The notes: generated by a model not told the origin, from the letters alone. A DNA stretch of 63,617 nt from a bacterium (GCA_021784835.1 JAJYHI010000047.1:1-63617), one strand, 5' to 3'; positions 16,185-24,871 are shown, numbered from the stretch's first letter. Numbers and translations: made by a program.

Positions 16185-17336
16185 TTAAAAATTATTTTTA
16201 TTTAGAAGGAGAATTTTTTCTCCGGAAATATCTTTTATGTCGGATGCCTTATACATTCTTATCGCTCCGAAACTGCATATATCCTTGCAAAGACCGCAGG
16301 AAGTACAAAAAAACGGCTCAAGCGATATTTTGTTTTCCTTAAAAATTAATGCGCCGGCAGGACACATTTCCCAGCAGTTAGAGCAAAAGACGCAATTTTC
16401 GTTTATTTTAGGCAGTTTTATATTAAAAAGCGGCACCAACTCTTTGTTTTCCTTCAAAAACTTATAAATTTTTTTCTGCCTTTTTAATAACGAATAATTT
16501 ATGTTTTTATCGTTTTTTCCGACAGGAATGAATTGGGAATATAGTTCGGATAAAGGAAGGTCTTCGATAGAAACGTTTTCTGCGAGCTTTTTTGCGTTGT
16601 CTTTCAAACTTTTAAACGAATTTTTAAAAAACTCTCTTCGGTCTAACGTCCCCGCAGTTTTAACCCCGCCGGCGTTTTCAATACTTCTTTTATCCTTTTC
16701 GCTATCTGATGCTTTATCTCCGGTATGATTAAAATTATATACCCCTTTCTCTTTGTTATGCTTTTCCTCAAACTCTTTAAAATTAAAATCCTCCGCGTTA
16801 ATTTCCTTAAAAGCGTTTTCTTCGTTTAAAAACTTTGTTATTTCGTTTATTCTTTTGATTTTTTTATTATGAAAATATTTAAGCCTGCATGATTTGCAGT
16901 CGGACGAAACGAATGTTATGTCAAATCTATTTTTTAAGGAAGAAATTATATCTACGTCTTCTAATTCGTAAATACATTTTATAAGGTAATTAGCGCCGGC
17001 CGCGGAAATTTTAAAATTTTTAAAATATTTTTCGGTTTTACCGCAAAAATAAAAATTCTTTAAATTTTTATCGGCTTCATCTTTCTTATTCTTATTCTTA
17101 ACGTAAAAAACGGAATTAGGGCATAAGTAAAGACAAGCGTTGCAGTTTGAGCAGTTTTCCAGAATATTGATTTCGGCATCGGTTATTTTTATAGATAAAT
17201 CGGGACATCTTTCTATGCATTCATAGCAGCCCGCCATAGGGGTTTTAAGCCTGACGCAAAAATCGGAATTTATCAAAATCCGTCCGTCATCTGCGCGTGC
17301 GTTTAAAAATTTATCCAGCAGATTCAGAATATTCAT
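16185..17336 (-). CDS. Multi-cluster 4Fe-4S ferredoxin-like protein
   Basis: A 383-residue protein with an N-terminal pair of cluster motifs (CYECIERCP at about 36 and CSNCNACLYLCP at about 60) and a C-terminal pair (CVFCSNCWEMCP and CTSCGLCKDIC near 315-355). The clusters are separated by a poorly conserved, Lys/Asn-rich middle of about 240 residues. The middle contains DRREFFKNSF, which resembles the RRxFF core of a Tat-type signal but is internal, so export is unlikely. It overlaps the 3' end of dus by 26 nt. It probably moves electrons to or from an unknown partner. Confidence 0.75.
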   Translation of the reverse strand: MNILNLLDKFLNARADDGRILINSDFCVRLKTPMAGCYECIERCPDLSIKITDAEINILENCSNCNACLYLCPNSVFYVKNKNKKDEADKNLKNFYFCGKTEKYFKNFKISAAGANYLIKCIYELEDVDIISSLKNRFDITFVSSDCKSCRLKYFHNKKIKRINEITKFLNEENAFKEINAEDFNFKEFEEKHNKEKGVYNFNHTGDKASDSEKDKRSIENAGGVKTAGTLDRREFFKNSFKSLKDNAKKLAENVSIEDLPLSELYSQFIPVGKNDKNINYSLLKRQKKIYKFLKENKELVPLFNIKLPKINENCVFCSNCWEMCPAGALIFKENKISLEPFFCTSCGLCKDICSFGAIRMYKASDIKDISGEKILLLNKNNF

Positions 17337-18309
17337 TAGACGCTACTTGTGTTCTAAGCATTTTTAAAATTTCGTCCGTCTCTTTTCCGCTTTTTGCGCT
17401 ATTGACTGACGCCCTTAGTTCTTTGGAGCCTTTGAATCCCTTTAAAAAATTATAAAGATGCGGTTTAATAATGTTACATCCTCTTGTTTCACCGTAAAAA
17501 GAAGATATTTCTTCGTTTAATTCAAGCAGTATATCTATTTTATCAGTCATATCCGTTTCTTTTTTTTCAGTCTGTCCCTGTCCGCCGGCATCCGATATAT
17601 TTGCATAATCCCTGAATATCCATGGTTTACCTGCGGCTCCCCTTGCGAACATAATTCCGTCGGCGCCGGTATAACTCATCGTATTCAAGGCATCGTCCGC
17701 CGTAAATATGTCGCCGCTTGCATAAACTGGAATGCTAACTAATTCCTTAAGTTTTTTAGTCTGGGAATGGTCCGCCGTTCCGCCGAACATCTGAGAGCGC
17801 GTCCTCGGATGAAAAAAAAGAGCATTTATACCGGAATCTTCGGCAATTTTTCCTATCTCGACAAAATTTACCGAATTAAAATCGAAACCGCTTCTAAATT
17901 TTACGGTGAAAAAAGCGTCTTTGACCGATTTTCTGACGGAAGCTGCTATGTCCGCAAAAAGAGCGGAATCTTTTAATAATGCGCTTCCGGCGCCGGTTTT
18001 AACCACCTTTTTAACCGGACAGCCGGCATTTATGTCTATAACCTTAAACCCTTGATCGAATGCTTTTTTAGCGGCTTCCGACAATACGGCGGCAGAATTG
18101 CCGAATAACTGAATGCCCGTTTTTGAAATACCGCTCCCGGCTTCAAGAAGTTCAAGCGTTTTTTTATCATTGCGCAAAAAACCTTCGGCGCTTATCATCT
18201 CCGTAAAAGAAAATTCCGCCCCGTATTTCAGGCATATTTTCCTGAAAGGATATCCCGTAATCCCCGCCATGGGTGCCAAAATACTTCTGCCGAGGCTGAT
18301 TTCTCTCAT
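17311..18309 (-). CDS. dus: tRNA-dihydrouridine synthase (DusB-like)
   Basis: FMN enzyme that reduces uridines in the tRNA D-loop. LAPMAGITGYPFR begins the TIM barrel, the catalytic Cys is in INAGCPVKKV (about 100), the FMN-phosphate region is FHPRTRSQMFGG, and GADGIMFARGA closes the barrel. 332 residues is normal for DusB. It follows mobB by 8 nt and overlaps the ferredoxin gene downstream, so mobB-dus-ferredoxin form one transcription unit. Confidence 0.92.
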   Translation of the reverse strand: MREISLGRSILAPMAGITGYPFRKICLKYGAEFSFTEMISAEGFLRNDKKTLELLEAGSGISKTGIQLFGNSAAVLSEAAKKAFDQGFKVIDINAGCPVKKVVKTGAGSALLKDSALFADIAASVRKSVKDAFFTVKFRSGFDFNSVNFVEIGKIAEDSGINALFFHPRTRSQMFGGTADHSQTKKLKELVSIPVYASGDIFTADDALNTMSYTGADGIMFARGAAGKPWIFRDYANISDAGGQGQTEKKETDMTDKIDILLELNEEISSFYGETRGCNIIKPHLYNFLKGFKGSKELRASVNSAKSGKETDEILKMLRTQVASNEYSESAG

Positions 18310-18317
18310 ATGCTTAT

Positions 18318-18860
18318 TTATATATTATAATTAGTCAGAATAATCTCTTTTTCTATAAAATCAGATATTTTTTCTGCGTCGTTAATATTTATTTGAGGAA
18401 CGCTCAAACCGCTTATCGGCTCATCGGCGCAGACAAGAATAAGGTTAGGGTCGTTTTTAAATCTTAATTCTAAACCGCCTGCATCTTTTCTCGCAAGCTC
18501 AACTTTTTTTATGCCGAGTTCTTTAAAACCCTCTACTATAACTATGTCGGATCCTTTAAAAAAATTAGATTTTAAAAGGTCTATGTTGATATCGGCGGAC
18601 GTCTCTATATCGCTGAAAAATGAAATTTTTTCTTTAGATATAAGCATTGTTGAAAATGCTCCGGCATTTTTATGCCTCCAAGAATCTTTCCCTTCCTTAT
18701 CGGCAGAAACGTTATGGTCGGTGTGTTTTATAGAAGAGACTTTATATCCCTTTTGAGACAGTATTTTTATTATTTTTTCTAATAAAGTCGTCTTACCCGT
18801 ACCCGACCTTGCCAGAAAAGAAACGACTGCAGGAATTTTATCGCTTTTTGTTTTAATCAT
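18318..18860 (-). CDS. mobB: Molybdopterin-guanine dinucleotide biosynthesis adaptor MobB
   Basis: P-loop GTPase that assists MobA in making bis-MGD. Walker A ARSGTGKTTL is at residues 17-26, VSSIKHTDHN follows the first strand, and IVIVEGFKELGIKKVEL is the conserved MobB middle motif. 180 residues is full length. It is separated from mobA (23.9 kb) but shows the cell makes the bis-MGD form used by DMSO-reductase-family enzymes such as the one at 28.7 kb. Confidence 0.93.
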   Translation of the reverse strand: MIKTKSDKIPAVVSFLARSGTGKTTLLEKIIKILSQKGYKVSSIKHTDHNVSADKEGKDSWRHKNAGAFSTMLISKEKISFFSDIETSADINIDLLKSNFFKGSDIVIVEGFKELGIKKVELARKDAGGLELRFKNDPNLILVCADEPISGLSVPQININDAEKISDFIEKEIILTNYNI

Positions 18861-18887
18861 AAATTTTTACCGTTTGTAAGTATTTTC

Positions 18888-19051
18888 ATCCTGTATTAGA
18901 AGAAAAAGATGTCAGATTAATTTTACGCAAAATCTTTTATCGTTAATTGTTTCTTTCGGTATGCGTAAAATAAAATCTGACGCCTTTTTCTGACAAATCT
19001 TTCTAATCATTATAACATATCCAAGAAGTTTTTGTCGTTCTATTGCAGGAT
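18888..19051. repeat. GGTGTCAGATT hairpin element with outer inverted ends (copy A4)
   Basis: Core hairpin 18902-18990 (GAAAAAGATGTCAGATT... with ...AATCTGACGCCTTTTTC). The outer ends are atcctgtattagaa (18888) and gttctattgcaggat (19037-19051). The region between core and right end (tcattataaca...gttctattgcaggat) is the reverse complement of the left flank of copy A1, so A1 and A4 are the same about 165-225 nt element in opposite orientations. No coding sequence. Confidence 0.8.
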
Positions 19052-19062
19052 TAAAGCAGTAT

Positions 19063-19092
19063 TTGTATGTATAAAGCATATTGATGTATAAT
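19063..19092 (+). promoter_or_regulatory. Possible promoter of the H+-ATPase gene
   Basis: TTGTAT (19063-19068), an 18-nt spacer and a perfect TATAAT (19087-19092) lie between the end of repeat A4 and the ATPase leader. The -35 match is only partial. Confidence 0.35.
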
Positions 19093-19152
19093 ATAAAATC
19101 GTAAAAATTAGAACACGACGTAAAAGCATTTATTAATAATTATAACATAATT

Positions 19153-19197
19153 AATTAATTACAGGGACAGAATTCAATTCTGCCCCTGTAATTAATT
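19153..19197. repeat. REP-like palindrome in the ATPase leader (copy B2)
   Basis: Inverted repeat of 22 bp per arm around a single C, with one mismatch. Its core is CAGGGACAGAATT/AATTCTGCCCCTG. It ends only 19 nt before the chosen ATPase start codon, so the mRNA would carry a strong hairpin directly upstream of the ribosome-binding site. Confidence 0.8.
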
Positions 19198-19216
19198 GGA
19201 AAGGATAAAGGATAAA

Positions 19217-21547
19217 ATGGATATGGACAAAGAAATAAAAGGGCTATCGTCTTCCGAAGCCGAAGAGTTAACTAAAAGGTACGGCTTAAACGAAATAAAA
19301 GAGAAAAAAAAGCATCCGGTTGAAATTTTTCTATTAAAATTTTGGAATCCTGTAGCATGGATGCTGGAGTTTACTTTTATAATCGAATTAATATTAGGAA
19401 AAAACATAGAAGCATATATTATTATCGGTTTAATCTTATTTAACGCTATTATATCGTTTCAACAGGAGAACAAGGCGGAAAAAGCTCTGGAGCTTTTAAA
19501 AAAACAGTTAAAAATTATATCAAAGGTTTTAAGGGATGGAAAGTGGATCAAATTAAGCGCCGAACAATTAGTTCCAGGCGATATAATTCATGTAAGAATG
19601 GGTGATTTGGTTCCGGCGGATACCGAAATTATTTCCGGAAACGTATTGGTCGACCAGTCGGCATTAACCGGAGAATCACAGCCGGTGGACAGAAACGAAG
19701 GCGGACTTATATATTCCGGTTCAGTCATTAAAAGAGGGGAAGCCACCTGCAAGGTTACGGCGACCGGAGAAAAAAGCTATTTCGGGAAAACGGCGGAACT
19801 TATAAAATCGGCAAAAACTAAGGGTCACATAGAAGAATTAATTCTAAAAATCGTACGCTATTTTATTATGATTGACGGCATTCTCGTAGTTTTAATACTT
19901 GCATACGCCCTTATATACAAATTGAATTTTGCCGAAATGCTGCCTTTTGCTTTAATCCTCTTAGTAGCGTCTATACCGGTCGCCCTGCCGGTTACTTTTA
20001 CTTTGGCTACGGCGCTTGCTTCTATGGAACTTGCAAGCAGGGGAATATTGGTAACGCATCTTTCTGCAATAGAAGATATTGCCTCTATGGAAGAATTATG
20101 TTCCGATAAAACAGGCACATTAACGGCAAATAAACTTTCTCTTACAGCTTTTAAACCGCTTGAACCTTTCGGCGAAAATGAACTTTTTGCATACGCAGCG
20201 GCGGCATCGGACGAGTCTACGCAGGACCCGATAGATTTATCCATACTGTCTTATATAAAAAACAATAAATTAAATCTGCCTGAAATAGGAAAAACAGTTA
20301 AATTTATACCTTTTGACCCGCAGACTAAAAGAGCCGAAGCAGTAATGGAAACATACAAAAACGGAGAAAAAAATTTAATAACGTCCATAAAAGGTTCTCC
20401 TATAATAGTCGCAAAAAATTTGGATGAAACCGGAGCTAAAATATTGTCGGAAGAATCGGAAAAATTAGAGGCTATGGGGTATCGGGTAATAGCTGTAACG
20501 ATAAAAAACGAAGAAAATAAATATTTTCCGGTGGGAATCCTTGGACTGTCCGACCCTCCAAGGGACGACTCTAAAGAACTGCTAAAAGAACTTAAAGATT
20601 TAGGAATAAGGGTTAGAATGGTAACCGGCGATACGGAGCTTACGGCTAAAACGACTGCCCGCTTAATAGGACTTGGAGACGGCGTATGCACGAAGGAAAA
20701 ATTTAAAAATCCATCCGGTTGCGATGTGTTTGCGGGAGTTTTCCCTGAAGACAAGTTTCATCTCGTACAGGGTTTGCAGAAACTAAAAAAGATTACAGGA
20801 ATGACCGGCGACGGAGTAAACGATGCGCCTGCGCTTAAACAGGCGGAGGTCGGCATTGCCGTAGCTAATGCTACGGACGTTGCAAAGGCATCGGCTAGCC
20901 TGATATTGACGGAACCGGGTCTTGCAAATATCGTGGATGCCGTAAAATACGGCAGAATGGTATACAGGAGAATGCTTACTTATACTTTAAATAAAATATC
21001 AAAAACCTTTCAGGTTGCTCTTTTTTTGAGTTTAGGTCTTATATTTTTCGGGAAGTTCGTTACTACCCCGAAACTTATTCTTATACTGATTTTTGCTAAC
21101 GATTTTGTAACTATGTCCATAGCTAAAGACAATGCCGTATATTCCAATAAACCCGATAAATGGAAAATAAAACTTATAGTATCGGCATCTCTTATAATAG
21201 CAGGGGCATGGCTGATTTATTCTTTTATTTCATATTATATAGGATATTACGTTATGGGAATGAATATGCCGGAGGTTCAAACGTTTGCATTTTTATCGCT
21301 TGTATTCAGCGCACAGGCGACGGTATATTTAGTAAGGGAAGAACGTCATTTCTGGAGTTCTAAACCGGGAAACTATTTAATGCTGGCAAGCGCTTTAGAT
21401 TTAATAATTATAACTTTAATGGCCGGTTTCGGCATACTTATGGCTAAAGTTCCTTTCACATATATATTTATACTGCTTGTTGCAACTTTTATTTATATGG
21501 TTGCATTAGACTACGTCAAGAAACCCCTGATGGAAAAACTCAGATAA
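19217..21547 (+). CDS. Plasma-membrane-type P-type H+-ATPase (P3A family)
   Basis: ATP-driven cation pump closest in pattern to the proton pumps of fungi, plants and some acidophilic or anaerobic prokaryotes. With the ATG at 19217 it has 776 residues. Key sites are TGES at 151-154, the phosphorylated Asp297 in DKTGTLTANK, KGSP near 390 and GDGVND from 531. About ten membrane helices are likely, with no heavy-metal-binding N-terminal domain. I chose the ATG at 19217, which has aaagga upstream, over the TTG at 19196, which falls inside the leader palindrome. Neutral-cation alternatives (Mg2+, Ca2+) cannot be excluded. Repeats flank the gene on both sides. Confidence 0.88.
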   Translation: MDMDKEIKGLSSSEAEELTKRYGLNEIKEKKKHPVEIFLLKFWNPVAWMLEFTFIIELILGKNIEAYIIIGLILFNAIISFQQENKAEKALELLKKQLKIISKVLRDGKWIKLSAEQLVPGDIIHVRMGDLVPADTEIISGNVLVDQSALTGESQPVDRNEGGLIYSGSVIKRGEATCKVTATGEKSYFGKTAELIKSAKTKGHIEELILKIVRYFIMIDGILVVLILAYALIYKLNFAEMLPFALILLVASIPVALPVTFTLATALASMELASRGILVTHLSAIEDIASMEELCSDKTGTLTANKLSLTAFKPLEPFGENELFAYAAAASDESTQDPIDLSILSYIKNNKLNLPEIGKTVKFIPFDPQTKRAEAVMETYKNGEKNLITSIKGSPIIVAKNLDETGAKILSEESEKLEAMGYRVIAVTIKNEENKYFPVGILGLSDPPRDDSKELLKELKDLGIRVRMVTGDTELTAKTTARLIGLGDGVCTKEKFKNPSGCDVFAGVFPEDKFHLVQGLQKLKKITGMTGDGVNDAPALKQAEVGIAVANATDVAKASASLILTEPGLANIVDAVKYGRMVYRRMLTYTLNKISKTFQVALFLSLGLIFFGKFVTTPKLILILIFANDFVTMSIAKDNAVYSNKPDKWKIKLIVSASLIIAGAWLIYSFISYYIGYYVMGMNMPEVQTFAFLSLVFSAQATVYLVREERHFWSSKPGNYLMLASALDLIIITLMAGFGILMAKVPFTYIFILLVATFIYMVALDYVKKPLMEKLR

Positions 21548-21549
21548 AC

Positions 21550-21660
21550 ACAGGGTCAGAATTCAATTCTGGCCCTGTCACAAATCGGAAAGTAAGGGGC
21601 AGAATTCAATTCTGACCCTGTCGCAAACTGGAAAATTGGAAAACAGGGACAGAATTTAAT
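21550..21660. repeat. Tandem REP-like palindromes behind the ATPase (copies B3, B4 and half-copy B5)
   Basis: Three units in series. B3 (21550-21578) and B4 (21595-21619) are complete inverted repeats with GAATT-C-AATTC centres. B5 (21643-21660) stops just past the centre. Each unit is followed by a related tail (cacaaatcggaaa, cgcaaactggaaa). Arms differ between units but mostly remain paired. B5 supplies the stop codon of the minus-strand gene that follows. Confidence 0.8.
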
Positions 21661-21850
21661 GCCCGATGCTTAATGCGTAGTTGACGTATTTTATGAATTC
21701 TTCTTTCGTGGGGTAATTTTTAACGCCGATGTTAAAAACCTTCCTTTTCTTTTCATACCACTTATCGAAATTTTCGGAAGATACGGAGCGCACTTCTATT
21801 AATAATTCTTCCAGTAAAACGGTAAGAGGTTTTTCGTTTTCGCTATTCAT
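21656..21850 (-). CDS. Small acidic hypothetical protein
   Basis: 64 residues with no family I recognise. It is acidic at the N-terminus (MNSENEKPLTVLLEELL) and has a basic middle with WYEKKRKVF; it looks helical and soluble. Its TAA stop lies within the truncated REP-like half-copy B5, so the original C-terminus may have been altered by repeat insertion. It lies 116 nt behind the FAD oxidoreductase on the same strand, beyond an AT hairpin. Could be a real small gene or a remnant. Confidence 0.45.
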   Translation of the reverse strand: MNSENEKPLTVLLEELLIEVRSVSSENFDKWYEKKRKVFNIGVKNYPTKEEFIKYVNYALSIGH

Positions 21851-21930
21851 AATTTATCACCGCTTTGTATGCATAGTATATCTAAATTATATATTGTTAA
21901 ATTAAATCTTCGACGTTAATAACATATTTT

Positions 21931-21959
21931 TTAACATATTAAGTATTTTAATATGTTAA
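21931..21959. terminator. AT-rich perfect hairpin at the end of the oxidoreductase operon
   Basis: TTAACATATTAA and TTAATATGTTAA pair perfectly (12 bp) around a 5-nt loop, 7 nt beyond the stop codon of the FAD oxidoreductase. No T-tract follows on the minus strand, so termination is possible rather than clear; a binding site is the alternative. Confidence 0.4.
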
Positions 21960-21966
21960 TTGCCGG

Positions 21967-23292
21967 TTACCGCCAGTTGGTCCTGGAAAATTCGGGAAGG
22001 TCTTCGAAATCTCCCCTTATGGCGTAGCCTTCATTTATATTGTATATTTCAAATTCGTTATCTATAACGAATGAATATATGTTGCCGTTTAAAAATTCGT
22101 CTTTATATTTGAGGCATTTTAATCCCTGCCTGATAATTGCCGATAATATTCCGCTGCCGGAAATATCGCCGAGGAGTATGGCTCCTACGAGGACTTCCCC
22201 GTCATATACTAATTTTCTGTAAATCTTATCGTCTTGAAATACGTAAACATTTTGCGTTTCGTTAGAAGGATTGGTTAAACCTATAGTCACTATCGGAAGT
22301 CCGTAAATTTCGACGGAATTTAAACCCATGCCGCCCGGGTATTCCCTGTAAACGCCTGCCATATTTGTACCTGCAACCCTGCCTTCTTCACAGGCAAGAG
22401 GAACTATGGCTATTATGTTTGGACGCTTGTTTATAACGTCATATATTACGGCGGCGTCCCCTCCGGCATATACGTCCTTAACGCTCGTCATCATTGTTTT
22501 ATCTACTATTATGCCCCTGTCTATTTTTATTCCGCTACCTTCAAGAAATGCCACGTTAGGTCTGACGCCTACGCCGACTACTACGATATCCGCAGGCAAT
22601 TCTTTACCGCTTTTCAATAAAACGCTGACCGGATTGCCGGACTCGTCTAAATTAATTTTTGTAACCGTTTCGCCCGTGGCAGTATCTATGCCGTTTTCGT
22701 TAAGTTTTTTAGACGTAATATTTCCGGATACTTCGTCGAGGGCAAGCCCTAAAACTCTCGGCAATAATTCTACTATAGTCGTATGAAGCCCTAATGCCCT
22801 TAATCCTTCGGATGCCTTAAGCCCTATAAGTCCGCCGCCTACGACTATCGCTTCTTTTCTTTTAGACATTTTTGCGGCTTTTTCCATTTTTTTTGCGTCG
22901 TCGAACCGGGTAAAGGTACCCATCATAGGAGAATCCGGATTAAATCCTTCCGTCGGCGGTATAAAAGGCGTTCCGCCCGGACCTATAAAAAGTTTGTCGT
23001 AATTCACGGCCGCTCCGTCGTCCAAAACTAACCTTTTAGCCGAAGTATCTACTGAAACTACTTTTTTCCCGAGCATTAAATCGAAATTATTTTTTTCGTA
23101 ATAATCGTCTTCTTTATACCATATTGTTTCGTCTGTAGTTTTTCCTTCCAAATAATATGAAATCAAAGGCCTTGCATAAGCCCTGTAGTTTTCGTCAGAT
23201 ATTATTACGACTTCTCCGGACTTGTCGAAACGCCTGATTGCATCGGCGCAGGATAAGCCCGCGTATGAATTTCCTATAATAACGTATTTCAT
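21967..23292 (-). CDS. FAD/NAD(P)-dependent pyridine nucleotide-disulfide oxidoreductase
   Basis: A 441-residue flavoprotein of the NirB-N/rubredoxin-reductase/CoA-disulfide-reductase superfamily. The FAD motif is VIIGNSYAGLSCADA (residue 4 on), followed by ARPLISYYLEGK. The NAD motif IVVGGGLIGLKASEGL is near 148, and a second FAD contact, DVYAGGDAA, is near 275. The family often oxidises NADH and passes electrons to a partner ferredoxin. The gene follows a 16-Cys ferredoxin by 21 nt, a pairing also known from CO-dehydrogenase loci, but no CODH is present here. It is the last gene of the molybdoenzyme block, so it is a candidate electron source or sink for that enzyme (inference). Confidence 0.85.
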   Translation of the reverse strand: MKYVIIGNSYAGLSCADAIRRFDKSGEVVIISDENYRAYARPLISYYLEGKTTDETIWYKEDDYYEKNNFDLMLGKKVVSVDTSAKRLVLDDGAAVNYDKLFIGPGGTPFIPPTEGFNPDSPMMGTFTRFDDAKKMEKAAKMSKRKEAIVVGGGLIGLKASEGLRALGLHTTIVELLPRVLGLALDEVSGNITSKKLNENGIDTATGETVTKINLDESGNPVSVLLKSGKELPADIVVVGVGVRPNVAFLEGSGIKIDRGIIVDKTMMTSVKDVYAGGDAAVIYDVINKRPNIIAIVPLACEEGRVAGTNMAGVYREYPGGMGLNSVEIYGLPIVTIGLTNPSNETQNVYVFQDDKIYRKLVYDGEVLVGAILLGDISGSGILSAIIRQGLKCLKYKDEFLNGNIYSFVIDNEFEIYNINEGYAIRGDFEDLPEFSRTNWR

Positions 23293-23313
23293 AATCTTAT
23301 CCCCTTTTTAATA

Positions 23314-23862
23314 TTACTTAACTATTGATTTTATATAAGGTCCGTATATTTTTTTTGCGACGGAAAGCCTTCTTTCATATGAATAATTTTTAATTCCTAT
23401 TCTTTTTAACGCCCCTTTTTTACAGGCTTCTACGCATTTAGGGGTATCCTCGTCCGAACAGCCGTCGCATTTTGAAGCAAAATGGCCTTTTCCTATTCTT
23501 TCTATAGCTCCGAACGGACACGACATTACGCACATCCAGCATCCGACGCATTTTTTATAGTTTGTTACCGTCCATCCCGATTCCAAGTCTTTATATCTTG
23601 CACCCGGCATACATGCATCGACGCATGGCGCTTCGTCGCAATTGTGGCATATCAGAGGGAAAAATTTGTTTCCTTTCTTTTTTATATTTATTCTGGCTCC
23701 AGTATATTTTGAGCCGTATTTTTCAGCCATATGCGATTCGCATGCTTTTACGCATGCCGCAAAACCTTCGCTTTCGCATCCGTCGCATTTTGAAGGATAG
23801 AGCATTATTTCTATTTGATTTTTCTTTAAATCTTCCTCTAAATTGGTAAGTTTTTTACTCAT
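23314..23862 (-). CDS. Polyferredoxin, four 4Fe-4S clusters
   Basis: 182 residues with 16 cysteines in four sets: C26/C29/C37/C41, C72/C75/C80/C84, C105/C108/C111/C115 and C132/C135/C143/C147. This is the HycB/DmsB/CooF-like arrangement of an electron-transfer subunit. There is no signal peptide, so it is cytoplasmic. It lies between mobA and the FAD oxidoreductase and probably carries electrons between the flavoprotein and the molybdoenzyme encoded upstream in the same block. The N-terminal set has a five-residue insertion (CESEGFAAC), which is unusual. Confidence 0.85.
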   Translation of the reverse strand: MSKKLTNLEEDLKKNQIEIMLYPSKCDGCESEGFAACVKACESHMAEKYGSKYTGARINIKKKGNKFFPLICHNCDEAPCVDACMPGARYKDLESGWTVTNYKKCVGCWMCVMSCPFGAIERIGKGHFASKCDGCSDEDTPKCVEACKKGALKRIGIKNYSYERRLSVAKKIYGPYIKSIVK

Positions 23863-23892
23863 AACAGCCTCTTTTTATTTTATTATTTTTGT

Positions 23893-24846
23893 TTACTTGC
23901 ATATTTCTTGGCTAAATGCGCCTGCATCTCCTCGAATCGTTTTAATTAATTTTCCGCCCATAAAATCTAATCCGCCTGCGTAATATTTGTCGGCGTCTTT
24001 TTTAAAATAGCCGTATGACTTTTTTAAATATATGAAATTTCCCGTTTTTGAATATATCCACCAATAATAAAGCGCGTTTGCAAGTATGCCCGACGGTTTT
24101 CCCGACGGATTTTTTACGTTGAAAAATCTGTTTGCCTTTCTTATTTTAACGCTTTTTGCGTATTTTTTTTTAACGGTATTAATTTTCTCCGCCAAGTAAT
24201 TTTCAATATCTTCCTTAGAATTAATATTCATAAAAAATTCAATTTTTAAATCCGGATTTTTTTTTATAATATCTAATATATTATAGTAATATACGGACGG
24301 CAAAAATCTTGAAATATTCACCGAATCCTTAAAAGGAAAATTTTTTTCTAGATTCAACGCATAATCGTTCAGCATTTCTAAAACCGCAGCCGTCTTCTTT
24401 ATATTATAAATTCCAAGGAGGGGTTCTACGGTGGAATCCGGCCATAAAGGCAGTACCGCACCGACTTTCTCCTTCTCCATTTTTTTTATAAGTTCGTTTG
24501 CCGCCGAAAAATTAAATAAAGGCGCGTCGCACTCCATAACAAGGACATATTTGCCTTTAAGATGCTTAATGCAACTGTAAATTCCTCTAAGAGGCCCTAT
24601 AAAACCGCAGTTTTTATCGTCGGCTATTGCATGCGGATTTATATTCAATTTTTTTTTTAATTCGTTGCTATACCGTTCTGCGCCTTCTTTATCTCTTGCC
24701 GAAATTATTATATCGCCGCTTAATTTTAATGCGGTTTCCGCCGCTCTTTCTATAAACGATTTTCCATTAAAATTAAAAAAAGCTTTATTTTCTCCGAATC
24801 TTTTAGATTCGCCGCCGGCAAGTATTATACAGCTTAATTTTTGCAT
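23893..24846 (-). CDS. mobA: Molybdenum cofactor guanylyltransferase MobA with C-terminal extension
   Basis: Transfers GMP to molybdopterin to make MGD. The N-terminal 210 residues are MobA-like: ILAGGESKRFGENKAFF near residue 8 binds GTP, ECDAPLF near 105 is the metal-binding Asp motif, and MNINSKEDIENYL is the usual end of the domain. A further 100 residues follow, containing FFNVKNPSGKPSGILANALYY and WWIYSKTGNFIYLKK. I do not recognise this tail. It lacks the transmembrane pattern and Cys motifs of known partners. The gene lies within the molybdoenzyme block, after the PTPS-like gene. Confidence 0.85.
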   Translation of the reverse strand: MQKLSCIILAGGESKRFGENKAFFNFNGKSFIERAAETALKLSGDIIISARDKEGAERYSNELKKKLNINPHAIADDKNCGFIGPLRGIYSCIKHLKGKYVLVMECDAPLFNFSAANELIKKMEKEKVGAVLPLWPDSTVEPLLGIYNIKKTAAVLEMLNDYALNLEKNFPFKDSVNISRFLPSVYYYNILDIIKKNPDLKIEFFMNINSKEDIENYLAEKINTVKKKYAKSVKIRKANRFFNVKNPSGKPSGILANALYYWWIYSKTGNFIYLKKSYGYFKKDADKYYAGGLDFMGGKLIKTIRGDAGAFSQEICK

Positions 24847-24871
24847 TTAATTAAATAGCACGGCCGCAAAA

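Noticed and set aside
20251..20754. Antisense ORF of 167 codons inside the ATPase gene
   Set aside because: Ser-rich shadow of a strongly conserved coding strand, with no recognisable motif.
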